Assembly (NCBI GenBank): GCA_029718625.1
Contig: CM056395.1
Coordinates: 26,592,160 to 26,656,159, forward strand
Length of the DNA stretch: 64,000 nt
Direction: 5' to 3'
Source: Synaphobranchus kaupii
Taxonomy: Eukaryota > Chordata > Actinopteri > Anguilliformes > Synaphobranchidae
The notes beneath the pieces are model-generated. The model searched no databases and had not been told where the DNA came from. It saw only the letters and a program-made list of their open reading frames with translations. Positions 1 to 11,330 of this stretch are shown piece after piece. The position numbers and the translations under genes are program-made. How positions within the stretch are numbered: position 1 is the stretch's first letter; every line of letters begins with the position of its first letter.

Positions 1-739
1 TGGGACAGCAGGACAGTTTTATTCGCCTCAAACTATGGGAGGGATTATGTAATGAGATCAAAGTAGGCTATGTATTGGTTTAGGTTTCACCTCTACGTCA
101 CCATGGACCCATTTTCGACTCCACCCTTTTTTTCAGCCTACAGGAATAAAGAGATATTCATAGACTGAAATTTAACAAGATTGCAATGGAATTTATTCCT
201 CGCGCTTTATTGGCGCTCAATACACACCTTAATAGCCATAAATAACGTGGTTATAAGCATATTACAGATTTTCCTTGTCCGTCACTTTAAGAAATAAATG
301 ACCCCAACAACTCCCCAGCACTAATTTAATCTAATGTAAGTTAATTTGATCGAATATATTTTTATTGAATGTTCTCATTGAAGTTTGTAACATTGTTAAA
401 TATGCTCCGTATGCAATCGTGGAGTCTTAATTATAATGTGGCATAGATTTCACAGCTTATTTTTATGCAATAAATTCAGCATATTAAGTAATCCTCTCTT
501 TGTGATCATTTTATGTACATCATGGTGCCTGCTGCACCATCTGACCACGCCAATATGCCACCCCGCGTGCCACGTCACTTTAGGGGTTTACCAATGCGTA
601 CCACCAGGCCTGAAAATTCTTAGGGAAACACTGATATTTCAGGAATACACTTTCATTTGGGAGTAATGCATTTTAAATTGCATGAATGTAAAAAAATGTC
701 ATAACTTGTTGCATTACTTTAAAGTTGTGCGATTAAAAT

Positions 740-900
740 TGTGTTTTTTAGGACGGCAAGTGTTTATACGGTTGACCATAAAAAAATATGGAAGCAGAAC
801 TACCAAAATAATGGTATCAATATCGTACATCGGCCGATGGTTCGCCTAAATTATCGGAAATATCGGCCAGAGATTTTTATATCGTGCATCCCCATTCAAC
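740..900. mobile_element. Possible hAT-like element fragment
   Basis: The stretch with cgtacatcggccgatggttc, taaattatcggaaatatcgg and the end tatcgtgcatcccc resembles the terminal part of fish hAT elements. Those typically start TAGGGATGCAC and repeat ATCGGCC motifs. Only one end is seen and no target duplication was found. The bases before it (1-739) show nothing I can name. Confidence 0.35.
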
Positions 901-1184
901 ACCTTGCGAATGTGTACATTCGCAGACCATGTTTAACAGTTATAAACGGAATACGTTGTTTAGCTACATGCTTTTCATTTGCGGTTATTATCAGCACATG
1001 AGACGTCTCAATCGGAATTTGACATATGCAGAAATACATTTCCATCATATATTGACCATCTGATGGCGCTGTTACAACTGTTCGAGTGCTTCGAAGTGTA
1101 CTTTTTGGAGCTGTTCCACCATCACTCGATGACTCACTGTCTAAATTTATTTTTTTAGGTTTCTACCAAGCCTAATGCTGGCCT

Positions 1185-1285
1185 GAACTGAGCACTTGGT
1201 GGCAGTATTTAACCAAAATCATCAATATTTCACTGTCTATGAGAAGTCTTCTGTGTAAAAAAACTGGTTTGTTAATGAAAGCTGC
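1185..1285. repeat. Diverged dispersed repeat, copy 1
   Basis: The shared order is cttggtggcag, att(t/c)aacca, gctta/cact, aactggtt and taatgaaa(a)gc, matching 3,370-3,465. It is too diverged to assign to a family. Confidence 0.45.
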
Positions 1286-1953
1286 AATTAAGGCTAGGAC
1301 AACAGCAGGGAATGTGTATGTACTGTGTTTTGATATGTTTTTTATTTTGCCTGAGGTGAGGCCAAAGGAAAATGTAACTAGTATTATCTTTGTATATTAC
1401 TTTGGACTATAAAGGTCATAATTTGTTGAGTATATTTTTCACACACAGAAACATATTATATATTTTTATACTTAAAGAAAATTGTGTTTTAGTATATAAG
1501 AATTCAGATTGGTCATCTGACCAAACTAGTCTCAACTGCACTATTTATTTTTGTTTTTTATACTTAATTGTCTGACTAGTCGGAAGGTGATTTAGGTTAT
1601 TCTGTTACATTTTAGTAATACTTGGGTACATAAGAAATTGTGTTACATGTTTAAGCTTTTCAGATGCTTTGCTTTTATTGTTGCAGCAACATCATTATTT
1701 ATGAAAGGTTTTAAACTGGAAATGGCAACGCTGTGGAAAACTTAACACTTTACCCGGAAGTCAAGATATCAAGACCTTCAAGATGTATTTTATTTTTCCA
1801 ATGGGAAAATTTGTCTTGGACAAAATGCTACTGCATAAATACAGTGCATATCACCTGTTACAGATAACTAAACTAACCTTCTATGTACCCCTGTCATACA
1901 TAGGCCTTATTCATCACTTCATATTAATTTCTTAGGTAAAGTATATTGCTAAA

Positions 1954-2163
1954 GGCACAGCCCCGACCTATCTACAGGCCATAATTAAGAGATACACCCC
2001 AGCCAGAACTCTCCGATCTGCAAACTCGGTGGTTCCCCTCCAGAGGGGGCGCACCTCTCGCGCACGTCTATTTGTGGTTCTTGCACCTCAATGGTGGAAT
2101 TACCTCCCTGTTGAGGTGCGCACTGCTGAATCACTGGATGTGTTCCGCCTCAGGGCGTTATAG
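1954..2163 (+). mobile_element. LINE reverse-transcriptase C-terminal fragment
   Basis: An open stretch of 69 codons ends in TAG at 2161-2163. It contains APTYLQAIIKRYTPARTLRS, a gap rich in Arg, and then PQWWNYLPVEVRTAESLDVF. This matches the pattern near the C-terminus of L2/Rex-type non-LTR ORF2 proteins (P-x-YL...Y.P.R.LRS...P..WN.LP.E.R...S...F). The frame is closed just upstream, so only the tail survives. A downstream stretch to about 2,400 with gtcgctctggataagg resembles a common fish LINE/SINE 3' tail. Confidence 0.7.
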
Positions 2164-2403
2164 TTTAGTTGTTCTAGTAGCCTATTATTGGCACACACTC
2201 ACCATGCGCGTTGTGATCAGGTAGTAGGTATATAGGACATAGGATTGCAAATAGGTCTGCAGTTTAGTTCCTATTCAAACCTCATTTATAGCTGTGCGGG
2301 TAATACATTTGTCTTGCTAATAATTTGTAATTTCTGCCTGTGTCGTCATGGGGCCGTATAAGTCGCTCTGGATAAGGATAATGACTAACTGTAACTAACT
2401 GCT

Positions 2404-4978
2404 CATGGTCCCGCCCAGTCCCTACCTTCTGTTGTTAAGGAGTTTGATTGACAGGGGGACAAAGGAGTGCTTACGTCTGCCATCTTAAACTGAGAGGCCC
2501 TGGCTGCGCCCCAATATTCTTCACACCCCAACCTCCTTTCCTCCACTCCTCTCCTACCCGGAAATATGCAATACTGTCTGTACGTTTCAAGTACAAGTAG
2601 TTGCATGTAGCATGCAGTATACAATATACCTGACATTGCGGTTCGCGTTGAGGCATTGATTAATATTTAACAATATGTACTTAATATGTAATCATCAACA
2701 AATTAGATTAGGACACAAAGATCGTTTTCCGGAGGAAAGCAGGATGCATTTTTCGAGCATTTGGAACGCACCCGACATTCTGTCTGCTCCTCATTCCAAA
2801 TAAATGATCACTGCACAACATTAAAGCAATAAATTAACTTTGATACTAATTAGCAAAGAAGGCTGTATGAAATAAACAATATAGTTATTGAGCAATATAT
2901 TATCCTTAAACGAACGGGAATATTATAGGCTACATATTTTATATTTTTAGCCTAGCCTACAATTGCTAAGAGAAAAAAATATTTAGTTTCTCTGCCAGGA
3001 AGCTCAATCTTGGCCCAAAACGATCTTTCAGCAATAAAATTATCTAAAGTGTACCTCAAAATCAACCGAGAAAAGGTTAACTGGTCTCAACAATTACGGT
3101 CTTGAAATGGCTATATCAGTCTCCATATTTGAACCCAATCAAAAATGTATGGTTTGAACTGAAGAGGACAGACACAGACCAAAACACCAGAAGGGTCAAG
3201 AAAGATGACGTATGCAGCAGGAATAGTCAAATCCCCCCACGCAAGGATTGCGAACCAGTTACAGAATTAACTTCGGCTTGACTGTGCTTTAAAGAATTGG
3301 TATCTCATGACTTAACTCTGATCTTGTAGTGTATTGCCGCAGCTGCAGTAATGGTTTTTACGTTAACTGCGCTTGGTGGCAGCATTCAACCACATTTCGC
3401 TTACTGCTTGTCAGCGGTTCCCTGAGCAAAATAACTGGTTCAGTCGGTAATGAAAAGCCATTTTATTGACTTGGTTGTTGCTTTAATAGACAACAGAATA
3501 TGGCAAAAAGTAAATGGACAGCAATAATTATGATTATCCTTTAAATTACGGATTAAGTTAAACAATTGTGTTACGTGATTCTTTGTGATTCTTTGGCTCT
3601 ACAACATAAATGGTAGCCTACAACTGGACCAATGAGCGTAGGCTACCGACTAATAAAGTCTGTTATTGCTATCGATGTTCTAGTTGAAGAAAAAAACGTA
3701 GAATTTGCATTGCTAGCTTGCACTGTAAATCTAAGTAGCCCAGTAGAAAAGAAAGTGCGCAGCCTTCAAATATGGCGCAGATAACGTTTTGCATATGCTG
3801 AAACAAGCATCATCGGATATTTCAGTTACTCGCCCTATAGGCCAGCACTGTTTGAAATTGACTTAATTAAAAGCTACATATTCAATATACAGTACTAGTA
3901 CAAATACAACCTGGCTATAGCACTTGCTTAAATTTGTCTTTCGTGAACTCCGTGTAGCTAGGCTAGGTGTGAGATTGAATGGCCGTACGTCTTGCTCTTC
4001 CTTTGCATCTTGCATTGTTTATTTGAATCAGGCTCTACAGTGAAATTGGGTTAATTCTGTCGAAATTGGGCTGAATACATTTTGTGTTTATTGCAGCCTA
4101 CGCTACATTTATGCTACAATAAACACAACGCCTCAAACATCCAATTTTAACCTTTGTTTACAAACTCACCGAAGTTTAGGCTTTTATGTTTTTGGGAAGA
4201 AAAAAAAACTCACCCCCTGGGCTTTTCAAATGGCATATCTCTTTGGTCCAAAAGGCGATCTGGAAATTAAAATAATAATACCGCTGCGGAATAAGCTCCT
4301 TCTGTGAGAATTAGCGGTCTGGCACTGATCACTTTGTCAACTTTTTAAAAGGTGTGTCAGTCATTTCATTTAAGGGCGTGAAACAAGTGCATTTTATTAA
4401 CTTAACAGTCACTGCTTTTCCTGACGAGCAGAAAAAGGGTGTATGAACTCAGAACAGAAAAGGGCGAATAAACATTGCACAAAAATATACATTCCAAACA
4501 AGACAAAGACATCCCTCAATAGTGTCTATTCAGTAAAGGTGTGGAGCTTGAAAATTGTACCCTCCCTTCAACCGTCCGATTGTCATCTAAATATAACGTG
4601 GACAACTACATTCCCACCCTCTTTGAGACATTTGTTTTCGATGTCATTGATGTCAAGATATATAGATTTTTTTAATGCAAATGTTTCTGTCAGGTAAGAA
4701 GTAACATGTCCATACTGGGATGACAGGTATTGCGTGCGCCAAGTTATGGTGTAACAGTGCATATTAAAATAGATCACTCTTGATTTATGACTGCAATCTA
4801 TGTCCTTTTTATGACCCAAAATTAACTATATACAGAGCATTGTTTCGCATTTTATAGTAGCCTATACAATTGACGTTATAGATGTAAACTTTCAAGATCC
4901 TGAATAAAATCCTGATAGATCCTGTTCACTAAAATTTTTCACGTAAAAGGCATAATTTTTTTAATTTAAAATATATTT
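2404..4978. other. AT-rich intergenic DNA without a supported gene
   Basis: It holds the second copy of the diverged repeat at about 3,370-3,465. Short frames on both strands (2,403-2,656 minus; 4,443-4,697 plus against 4,583-4,819 minus) conflict and lack recognisable domains. Nothing else is seen. Confidence 0.5.
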
Positions 4979-6300
4979 TATGCTTGTTAAGCAGTTGATC
5001 TGCTTAATACAGTATAGGAATCTGCTTAACGAGCATAAAACATATATTTTATTTAAAAATATCGAATGCGTTTGGTCACCGGCGTTAGTGCTCATTCTAC
5101 GTTTTAACCATGCAAATTTGTGTATCTGTAGTTTAGGTGCGTTAAACCTCGAGCATAAAATATATATATTTTTTTTTTTTTAAATAAAAGTTTGTCTTCA
5201 GTCTCTAGACTGTTGTTTAGGTGTGTTCAGCCTCGTTAAGCAGATTCCTATACTGTATTAAGTATATCAAAAATTAATCTATATCTTTTGGTCACAGGGT
5301 AGCCTAGTGCTCATTCTACATTTTAACCCTGCAGATTTCTGTATCTCTAGCTTTTTGTTTAAGTGCGTTAAGCATCGTTAAGCAGATACCTATAGGCCTA
5401 CTGTATTAAGTAGATCAAAAACCTGCTTAATGAACATAAAATATATTCTTTAAAAAATATCTAATGCAATCCAGTTAGTACTCATCCTGCCCTTTAATTA
5501 TGCAAACTTCTGTGTCTCTCTTGTTTTATAGGTTCAGTAAGCCTAAAGCAGATTTTTATTTTATTAGATTTTTTTTAAATGCTTTACAAGCATAAAATAT
5601 ATTATTCATGTATAATTATTTGGGTTAGGCTACTCATCCTACACTTTAATTATGCAAATTTATGTGTCTCTAGCTCTTTTCTAAGCCCTTTTTTACAGCT
5701 TCAATTTGAACTAGCTGTGGGTAGGTGTTGTTATATGACGATGATGCCACAAGGTCATATTATGAAAATTCATACGGTCAATGAGTGAAAGGGTGTGTCT
5801 TGGTGAACTGACTCAGCCCCCTTCCTGCTCTCTGCCGCTGAGCTCTCTGCTCACTTTACTAGCCGAGACTCCACCTATTTTCATGCTAAGGTTTCGGGAC
5901 GTCACGAATTCCCGGAAATGCAGCGCATGGTAAGCCGACACAGAAACTCAGACGACACCCACTTCGACGTAATATGATATTTTCGGATAAAAATATGTGT
6001 ATGATCATATTCTAACCCAAAACATCGGTTTTCAAGGCGAAAAGTCGGTTTTTGAGTATCACTTTAAGGTGCGTTAAGCCTTGTTAAGCAGATTCCTATA
6101 CTTCCTATAGCCTACTGTATTAACCAGATGAACAAAAAAAAAAAAACTGCTTAATGATTATAAAATATATTTGTAAATAGACAAATGTCTAATGCGTTGG
6201 GTTAGTGCGGTTAGTACTCATCCTGTCTTTTAACTATGAAAATTTCTGAGTCTCTTGCTCATTTTTTAGGTGCATTAAGCCTCATTAAACACTCTCCATT
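4979..6300. repeat. Degenerate tandem repeat, five copies, interrupted once
   Basis: Each copy contains gcataaaatatat (about 5,030, 5,152, 5,432, 5,590, 6,150) and then a stretch of the form ta-gtgctcattctac...tttaa-c/t-atgcaaatttctgtgtctctagct (about 5,085, 5,308, 5,477, 5,627, 6,210). A third shared part is gtgcgttaagcctcgttaag followed by cagattcctatac. Spacings are roughly 223, 169, 150 and 583 bp. The long last gap is filled by unrelated DNA at about 5,700-6,065. The hydrophobic short frames here are by-products of AT-richness. Confidence 0.7.
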
Positions 6301-7735
6301 AAGCTTTTCAGAACGTCCCAGACATTTGACAGGCTGTGGAGAGGAGCAATGTGTGGGTGGGCTTTACTTCAGTAGGAAACAGAAGTGGGGCTTGTGTCCA
6401 GTGCTTAGTTTATGTGACTTCATTTCAAGACCCTTGAGTCAACTGGTCATCCTTATCAAAATCCAAAATAGTGGCATACAGTGATAAGGTCACTGACCTT
6501 GAGGTATTTGTCATTGTTTTTTTTTATGTTTGTTATATTTGGGGGAATTTTTTGTGAAAAAATTGTTATTTAGGAATAATTTTATCATGTTCTCATTATT
6601 TATCATGTTCTCAAAAAATTACTTTTTACAGTTTAGATAATCAGACATGAAATATCTGTATCCCCAGGGATACATTGCTTTAATGAGGGTGAAAAATGTA
6701 TTTTTCTTAAATGTTTATTCTTTATTAATTAAAAAGTGTCGTCGGGCTGGAAGTGGTTTAGTTTATTTCCATTCATTGGGTTTTTTTTTTTTTTTTTTAC
6801 AATGAAATTTTAAAATAATCTGGTCATACAATATATCGTTTCAAAGTGTTAAAACTCACGATTCTATCTCTAAACTGTTTTACGATCCCAATGTGATAGC
6901 GACAACGCTTCCTTATTTTGTAACATGACGCAAAACACGCTCAATCAAAACGACGACTCCATACGTTCTTTGTGTTCCATGGAAATCCATAGACGGCACA
7001 AATAACAGTAAAGTCAGTAAAAAAAAAAAAAATAATCTTCTAAAGAAAACTTACACTTCCAGTGTGTTTGAGCTTCTGGTACTTTGTTTCAGCAATTCTG
7101 ACTCTTGGAAAACAAACTCCCAAGTGTTACCTTACAGAAGAGACCAGGATTATGCCTGTTGTCAAAGGGGGTTCAACAGCAGTAACCAGTTTATTTAACG
7201 GGCTGTTCAAACAAGGTGGTGCAAGATAAGGGGTTAAATAATAAATCATCAGCGTATGAATCTTTGCACTGAATTTCTGTGAGCACCACAGCAGAAGGAC
7301 GAAAGGGCTGCAGGCAGTAGTGTTGCCACCTGATGGGTCTTCACATTCAGAAGAAGGGGAAAATGAGCTTTATGCATTGGGCCAGAGTGCGGAAGGCAGC
7401 AGCAATAAGGGTATCGGTGGTAGCTCTTGTCATGAGGCAGAGGGAGGAGCACGCCAAAACTAACAAGGGAGGATGCATAGGTGATCATTATGATTAGGGC
7501 TAAATTGTATGGAAAAGATCCATCATATGAAGTGGTTTTTATGCATATATTGCATTGATTTGCGGTCAGTAAGACACAGCACTAAAACAAACAGAAAGCC
7601 ATTTTTATTTTGAAGAGGAATAGGAGAGTGGAACGGGGCATGATAGATAACTGGTGGGGACCAATGTTCCAGGGTCTCCACCCAACCTCCTTAGGGCATT
7701 ATTCTATATGTTATATATAACCTTGTTTGCTGCAG
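6301..7735. other. Intergenic DNA without a supported gene
   Basis: This region contains homopolymer runs (T at about 6,780-6,798, A at about 7,020-7,033). One minus frame (7,249-7,488) has no recognisable domain and no splice support. No RNA gene was recognised. Confidence 0.5.
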
Positions 7736-7846
7736 GAGTGTCCATTGACTATGGCACTGTCTGAAAGAAATTCCGTGCGTCTTTTGCCTCAGGCTGCAAG
7801 ACTGATGCTGCTGAGAAACGACATCAAAGAGAAGAAAATTAAGAAG
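7736..7846 (+). other. Weak exon candidate on the plus strand
   Basis: An acceptor-like TTTGCTGCAG precedes 7736 and a donor-like AAG|GTATGT follows 7846. The 111 bp between them are open in phase 0 for 37 codons: ECPLTMALSERNSVRLLPQA, then a basic Leu/Lys-rich helix-like end. I do not recognise the peptide and found no partner exon nearby. It could be chance or an exon of a repeat-derived or neighbouring gene. Confidence 0.2.
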
Positions 7847-8033
7847 GTATGTGTCTTATTATAACTGCGTGGAGAATTCCAGTGCGGCCACCTTAATGAA
7901 GTCTATTTCAAAAGCGCAGCACACTGATGGTTACTATCATTGTAGCACTGTAGCGTAATCATCACGGATGCACCTCTGGGACAAGACGATGGCGACAAAG
8001 AATTAAGCTACTGTTCTGCTGTAAAGCTCCTGA

Positions 8034-8760
8034 CTCATTCTCCTATTGAATCCTACGGAAAAATAAATCAGGAGAAACAACCCTTAAAGTGATCCATCCA
8101 TATCTACCATTTGAGGCTCCTTTTATACCTCAGAAACTTTTGTATCACTCTGCTGCCCAGATATGCAGTAGATATGGATGGATCACTTTAAAGGTTGTTT
8201 CTCCTGACAAATGTTCCTATTGAACTCTATGGAAAAATAAGTCAGGAGAAGAAACCCTTCAAGTTATCCATCCATATCTACTGTATTTCTGGCAGCAGAG
8301 TGATGATTTAAGGCTTGTTTGATACGTCAGACCCGTCAGCCAACCATGTGTTCCGTACTATTCCCATGTAATTTACAGCTTAATCTAGTCCCACCCCCCA
8401 ATTCCCATAGAGATCCATTTAAATGCAGAGAGGTTATAGTATAACTTGTAAGAGTATCTGAAAATAAGATATCAAGAGTCTTTTGATATTGTTAGTTCAC
8501 AGACATCAGGATGTCATGGCATGGCACGGATATGCAACCAAGTATTAAATATGATGATTTTATTTAAGTTCATGTTAACTTGTCCAATTACTTTTGGTGC
8601 CCTAAAATGGGGGGAGGGTGGTATGTGTTAAAGCTGAAAGTCTGCACTTTAACATCATTGTCACTGTTCCATTTCAAATCCAATGTGCTGGAGTACAGAG
8701 CCAAAACAACTAAAAATGTGTCACTGTCCTAACACGTTTGGAGTGCACTGTAAATACCTT
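8034..8760. mobile_element. Palindromic DNA element, copy A
   Basis: The core 8,143-8,304 folds back: gatggatcacttta and ggttgtttctcctgac pair with a downstream inverted copy. A third partial arm lies at 8,060-8,098. The following 300 bp, with the motifs gagatccatttaaatgcaga and aaaataagatatc, match copy B. It ends in a typical fish Tc1-like terminus (gagtacagagccaaaacaac ... gtgcactgtaaa). No coding capacity is seen, so it is probably non-autonomous. Confidence 0.65.
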
Positions 8761-8944
8761 GGTGTAATATAACTGAGCAGTTGTGATATTTCTCATGTTT
8801 AACAGACATTAATAAATAAAAATGAGTAGCTTACATTGTCCAGTCATGCAGTTGCTATTTATCATATCGATGTGAATGAACACTTAAGAACATTAATCAT
8901 GTTAAAACTTTCAGATTCCAGTTGAACATCAAAGCTCCACCCTC

Positions 8945-9030
8945 TCAGATGGGATGTGGCGTGCACGTAGGTACGTAGCCCTGCCTCCTGTGCCATCGCC
9001 TCTTAAAGGCTGGAGCAGCCACAGCAACAC
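8945..9030 (-). pseudogene. Relic or paralogue of the mucin cytoplasmic-tail exon
   Basis: The minus-strand frame ending in TGA at 8947-8945 encodes KRRWHRRQG followed by an ending TPHPI. This closely matches KRRWGRRLG...TPHPV of the intact gene. The flanking DNA is also homologous: about 8,821-8,945 matches about 13,984-14,100, for example tagcttacattgt and cagattcc(a/g)gttgaacat. The splice acceptor side is disturbed by an expanded GA repeat. No transmembrane exon follows within the next 400 bp, so a working gene is unlikely. Confidence 0.7.
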
Positions 9031-9157
9031 AGAGAGAGAGAGAGAGCATACACAGCAACACATAGGGAGAGAGAGAGCATACACAGCAACACAGAGAGAG
9101 AGAGAGAGAGAGCATACACAGCAACACATAGGGAGAGAGAGAGAGAGAGAGAGAATA
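9020..9157. repeat. GA-rich minisatellite, four alternating units
   Basis: There are four copies of a 31-39 bp unit that begins cacagcaacaca, followed by a (GA)n run and gcata. Copies alternate between cacag and catagg junctions. It sits at the position of the polypyrimidine tract of the relic tail exon on the minus strand. It appears to have expanded from the short GA tract still seen beside the intact exon at about 14,200. Confidence 0.85.
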
Positions 9158-9221
9158 CTGCAAACAGAGAGGTGTTGCTCATTAAGACACAGGGAGACAG
9201 AACATACTCAGGCAGAAAAAT

Positions 9222-9412
9222 ACACACACACACACACACAAATTATGTCCATTTACCTACCCTTACAAAAAAGTTGCAAATAAAATGTAACTTTTTAAAA
9301 GTACTTGAGTACATAAAGGTTATTTTTATAGTACACTTAAGGCAGACTTTTTTTGTAAGGGCATGCACACAAATACACATGCACGCATACATACACACAC
9401 ACACACACACAC
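9222..9412. repeat. Two (CA)n microsatellites
   Basis: Pure CA runs lie at about 9,222-9,240 and 9,393-9,412, separated by 150 bp of AT-rich DNA. They lie between the two mucin exon relics, where a transmembrane exon would be expected. No such exon is visible there on the minus strand. Confidence 0.85.
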
Positions 9413-9461
9413 GCACAAACATTATTTTTATGATACAAGGACAGCTTGAGTTGATGGGTAC

Positions 9462-9556
9462 CGTGAGAAAATTACAACAGACAGGAAGTTGTTTGGCTGG
9501 TTGAAGCTTGTCAAAATACATGACCCACATTGACATTAATCTCATTGGGCATGTTG
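9462..9556 (-). pseudogene. Relic of the last SEA-like mucin exon
   Basis: This 95 bp segment aligns with the 101 bp exon at 17,786-17,886. The first 43 bases match without gaps. A 4-base loss follows, directly after an in-frame TGA, and there is a further 2-base loss near the end. The acceptor CTTCCTGCAG and a GT at the donor position remain. The shared core CAACTTCCTGTCTG is exact apart from its neighbours. The flanking intron is also related (9,600-9,670 against 17,930-18,000). The frame damage makes this copy non-coding as it stands. Confidence 0.75.
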
Positions 9557-9685
9557 CTGCAGGAAGACATGTTAAGGCAGAATTGAAGAAAGGTTTGCCC
9601 CATACTTTGAGGTGCAATTTCTGTACATTTTACCCAAAGGATAAAATTGCACTTTGGCTCCACAAATATATGTAAAACTAATATA

Positions 9686-11321
9686 CAGTCAAGCCGGAAA
9701 ATCTGCACACCCCTTTCATCTTCTCCACATTTTATTACGTTACAGACTTATACTACAATAGATTGAGTTCATTTCTTGCCTCAAACATCTACACACAATA
9801 GCCAATAATGACGAAGTGAAAACAGGTTTTTAGAAAATATGCAATTTTATTTTACTGACAAAAATAGGTTATTTAGGGGTTACATATCTGTACACACCCT
9901 TAGCCTAATACTTGGTTGCTGCACCTTTGGCAGCGATTACAGCTTCAAGGCATCTTGGGAAAGAAGCTATGAGCTTGGCACACTTGTTTCTGGACATTTT
10001 TGCCCATTCCTCTTGGCATATCCTTGCAAGCTCCGTCAGGTTGGATGGGGAGCGTCGGTACACAGCCATTTTCAGCTCTTTCCACAGATGTTCAATTGGA
10101 TTCAGGTCTGGGCTCTGGCTGGGCCACTCAAGGACATGCACAGACTTTCTCCGAAGCCACTCCTTTGTTCTCTTGGCTGTGTGCTTCGGGTCGTTGTCAT
10201 GTTGGAAGGTAAACCTTCGCCCCAGTCTGAGGTCCAGAGCGCTCTGGAGCAGGTTTTCTTCAAGGATCTCGGTGTACTTAGCTGCATTCATCTTTCCCTC
10301 TATCAGGACTAGTCGCCCCGTTCCCGCTGCTGAAAAAACATCCCCACATCATGATGCTGCCACCCGCCATGCTTCACTGTAGGGATGGTATTAGCCAGGT
10401 GATGAGCGGTGCCTGGTTTCCTCCAGACGTGACGCTTGGTATTCAGGCCAAAAAGTTCCATTTTGGTTTCATCAGACCAGAGAATCTTGATTCTCATGGT
10501 TTGAGAGTCCTCTAGGTGCCTTTTGGCAAACTCCAAGTGGGCTGTGATGTGCCTTTTACTAAGGAGGGGCTTCCGTCTGGCCACTCTACCATAAAGGCCT
10601 GATTGGTGGAGTGCTGCCTGGATGGTTGATCTTCTGAAAGGTTCTCCCATCTCCACAAGGATAAGCTGGAGCTCTGTCAGAGTGACCCTCAGGTTCCTGC
10701 TCACCTCCCTGGCCAAGGCCCATCTTCCCCGATTGCTCAGTTTGGCCGGGCGGCCAGGTCTAGGAAGATTCTTCGTGGTTCCAAACTTCTTCCATTTACG
10801 AATGATGGTGGCCACTGTGCTCTTTGGGACCTGTAAAGAGATTTTTCCGTACCCTTTTCCAGATCTATGCCTTGACACAATCCTGTTTCTGAGGTCTGCA
10901 GATAATTCCTTTGACCCCATGGCTTGGAGTTTGCTCTGACATGCACTGTCAACTGTGGGTCCTTATATAGGCAGGTGTTGGCAATCCCCAATCATGTCCA
11001 ATCAATTGAATTTATCACAGGTGGACTCCAATTAAGTTGTAGAAACATCTCAAGCAGTATCAGTGGAAACAAAATGCACCTCAGCTCACTTTTGGGTGTC
11101 ATATCAAAGGGTGTGCACACTTGTGTACATATTATATTTTACATTTTGATTTTTAATAAATTAGCACAAATGTCTAAAAACCTGTTTTCACTTTGTCATT
11201 ATGGGCTATTTTGTGTAGAATATTGAGACAAAAAATGAACTCAATCTATTGTAGAATATGTCTGTAACGTAATAAAACGTGGAGAAGGTGAAAGGGGTGT
11301 GCAGACTTTCCGGCTTGACTA
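9686..11321 (-). mobile_element. Tc1/mariner-type transposon, about 1.64 kb
   Basis: The ends read CAGTCAAGCCGG (from 9686) and its near-perfect complement CCGGCTTGACTA (to 11321), flanked by TA on both sides as expected for this superfamily. Longer imperfect inverted repeats follow: the stretch with gaagtgaaaacaggtttt near 9,812-9,832 mirrors aaacctgttttcactttg near 11,178. The single gene inside is a Tc1 transposase on the minus strand, which is broken. It is inserted next to the mucin exon relic. Confidence 0.9.
9905..10920 (-). pseudogene. Tc1 transposase, frameshifted
   Basis: The first frame (10920-10309) has a helix-turn-helix DNA-binding part, a GRPAKLS linker and the first catalytic Asp in LWSDET. 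The second frame (10291-9905) has the second catalytic Asp in HDNDPKHTA and the catalytic Glu in NPIEHLW. The two frames differ by two bases. This is explained by two single-base gains relative to the usual Tc1 reading, in a GGCGGGTGGC run and in a six-T run, both in 10,309-10,375. Together the parts are about the usual 340 residues. Cut-and-paste transposition is the family role; this copy is probably inactive. Confidence 0.9.
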
Positions 11322-11330
11322 TATATGTTT

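Noticed and set aside
8929..9617. Overlapping Ser/Leu/Cys-rich and His/Thr-rich frames on both strands
   Set aside because: They are translations of GA and CA microsatellites. Only the short relic exons inside this region are supported by homology.
9839..10939. Plus-strand frames across the Tc1 element
   Set aside because: They lie opposite the transposase, which carries the DDE motifs on the minus strand.
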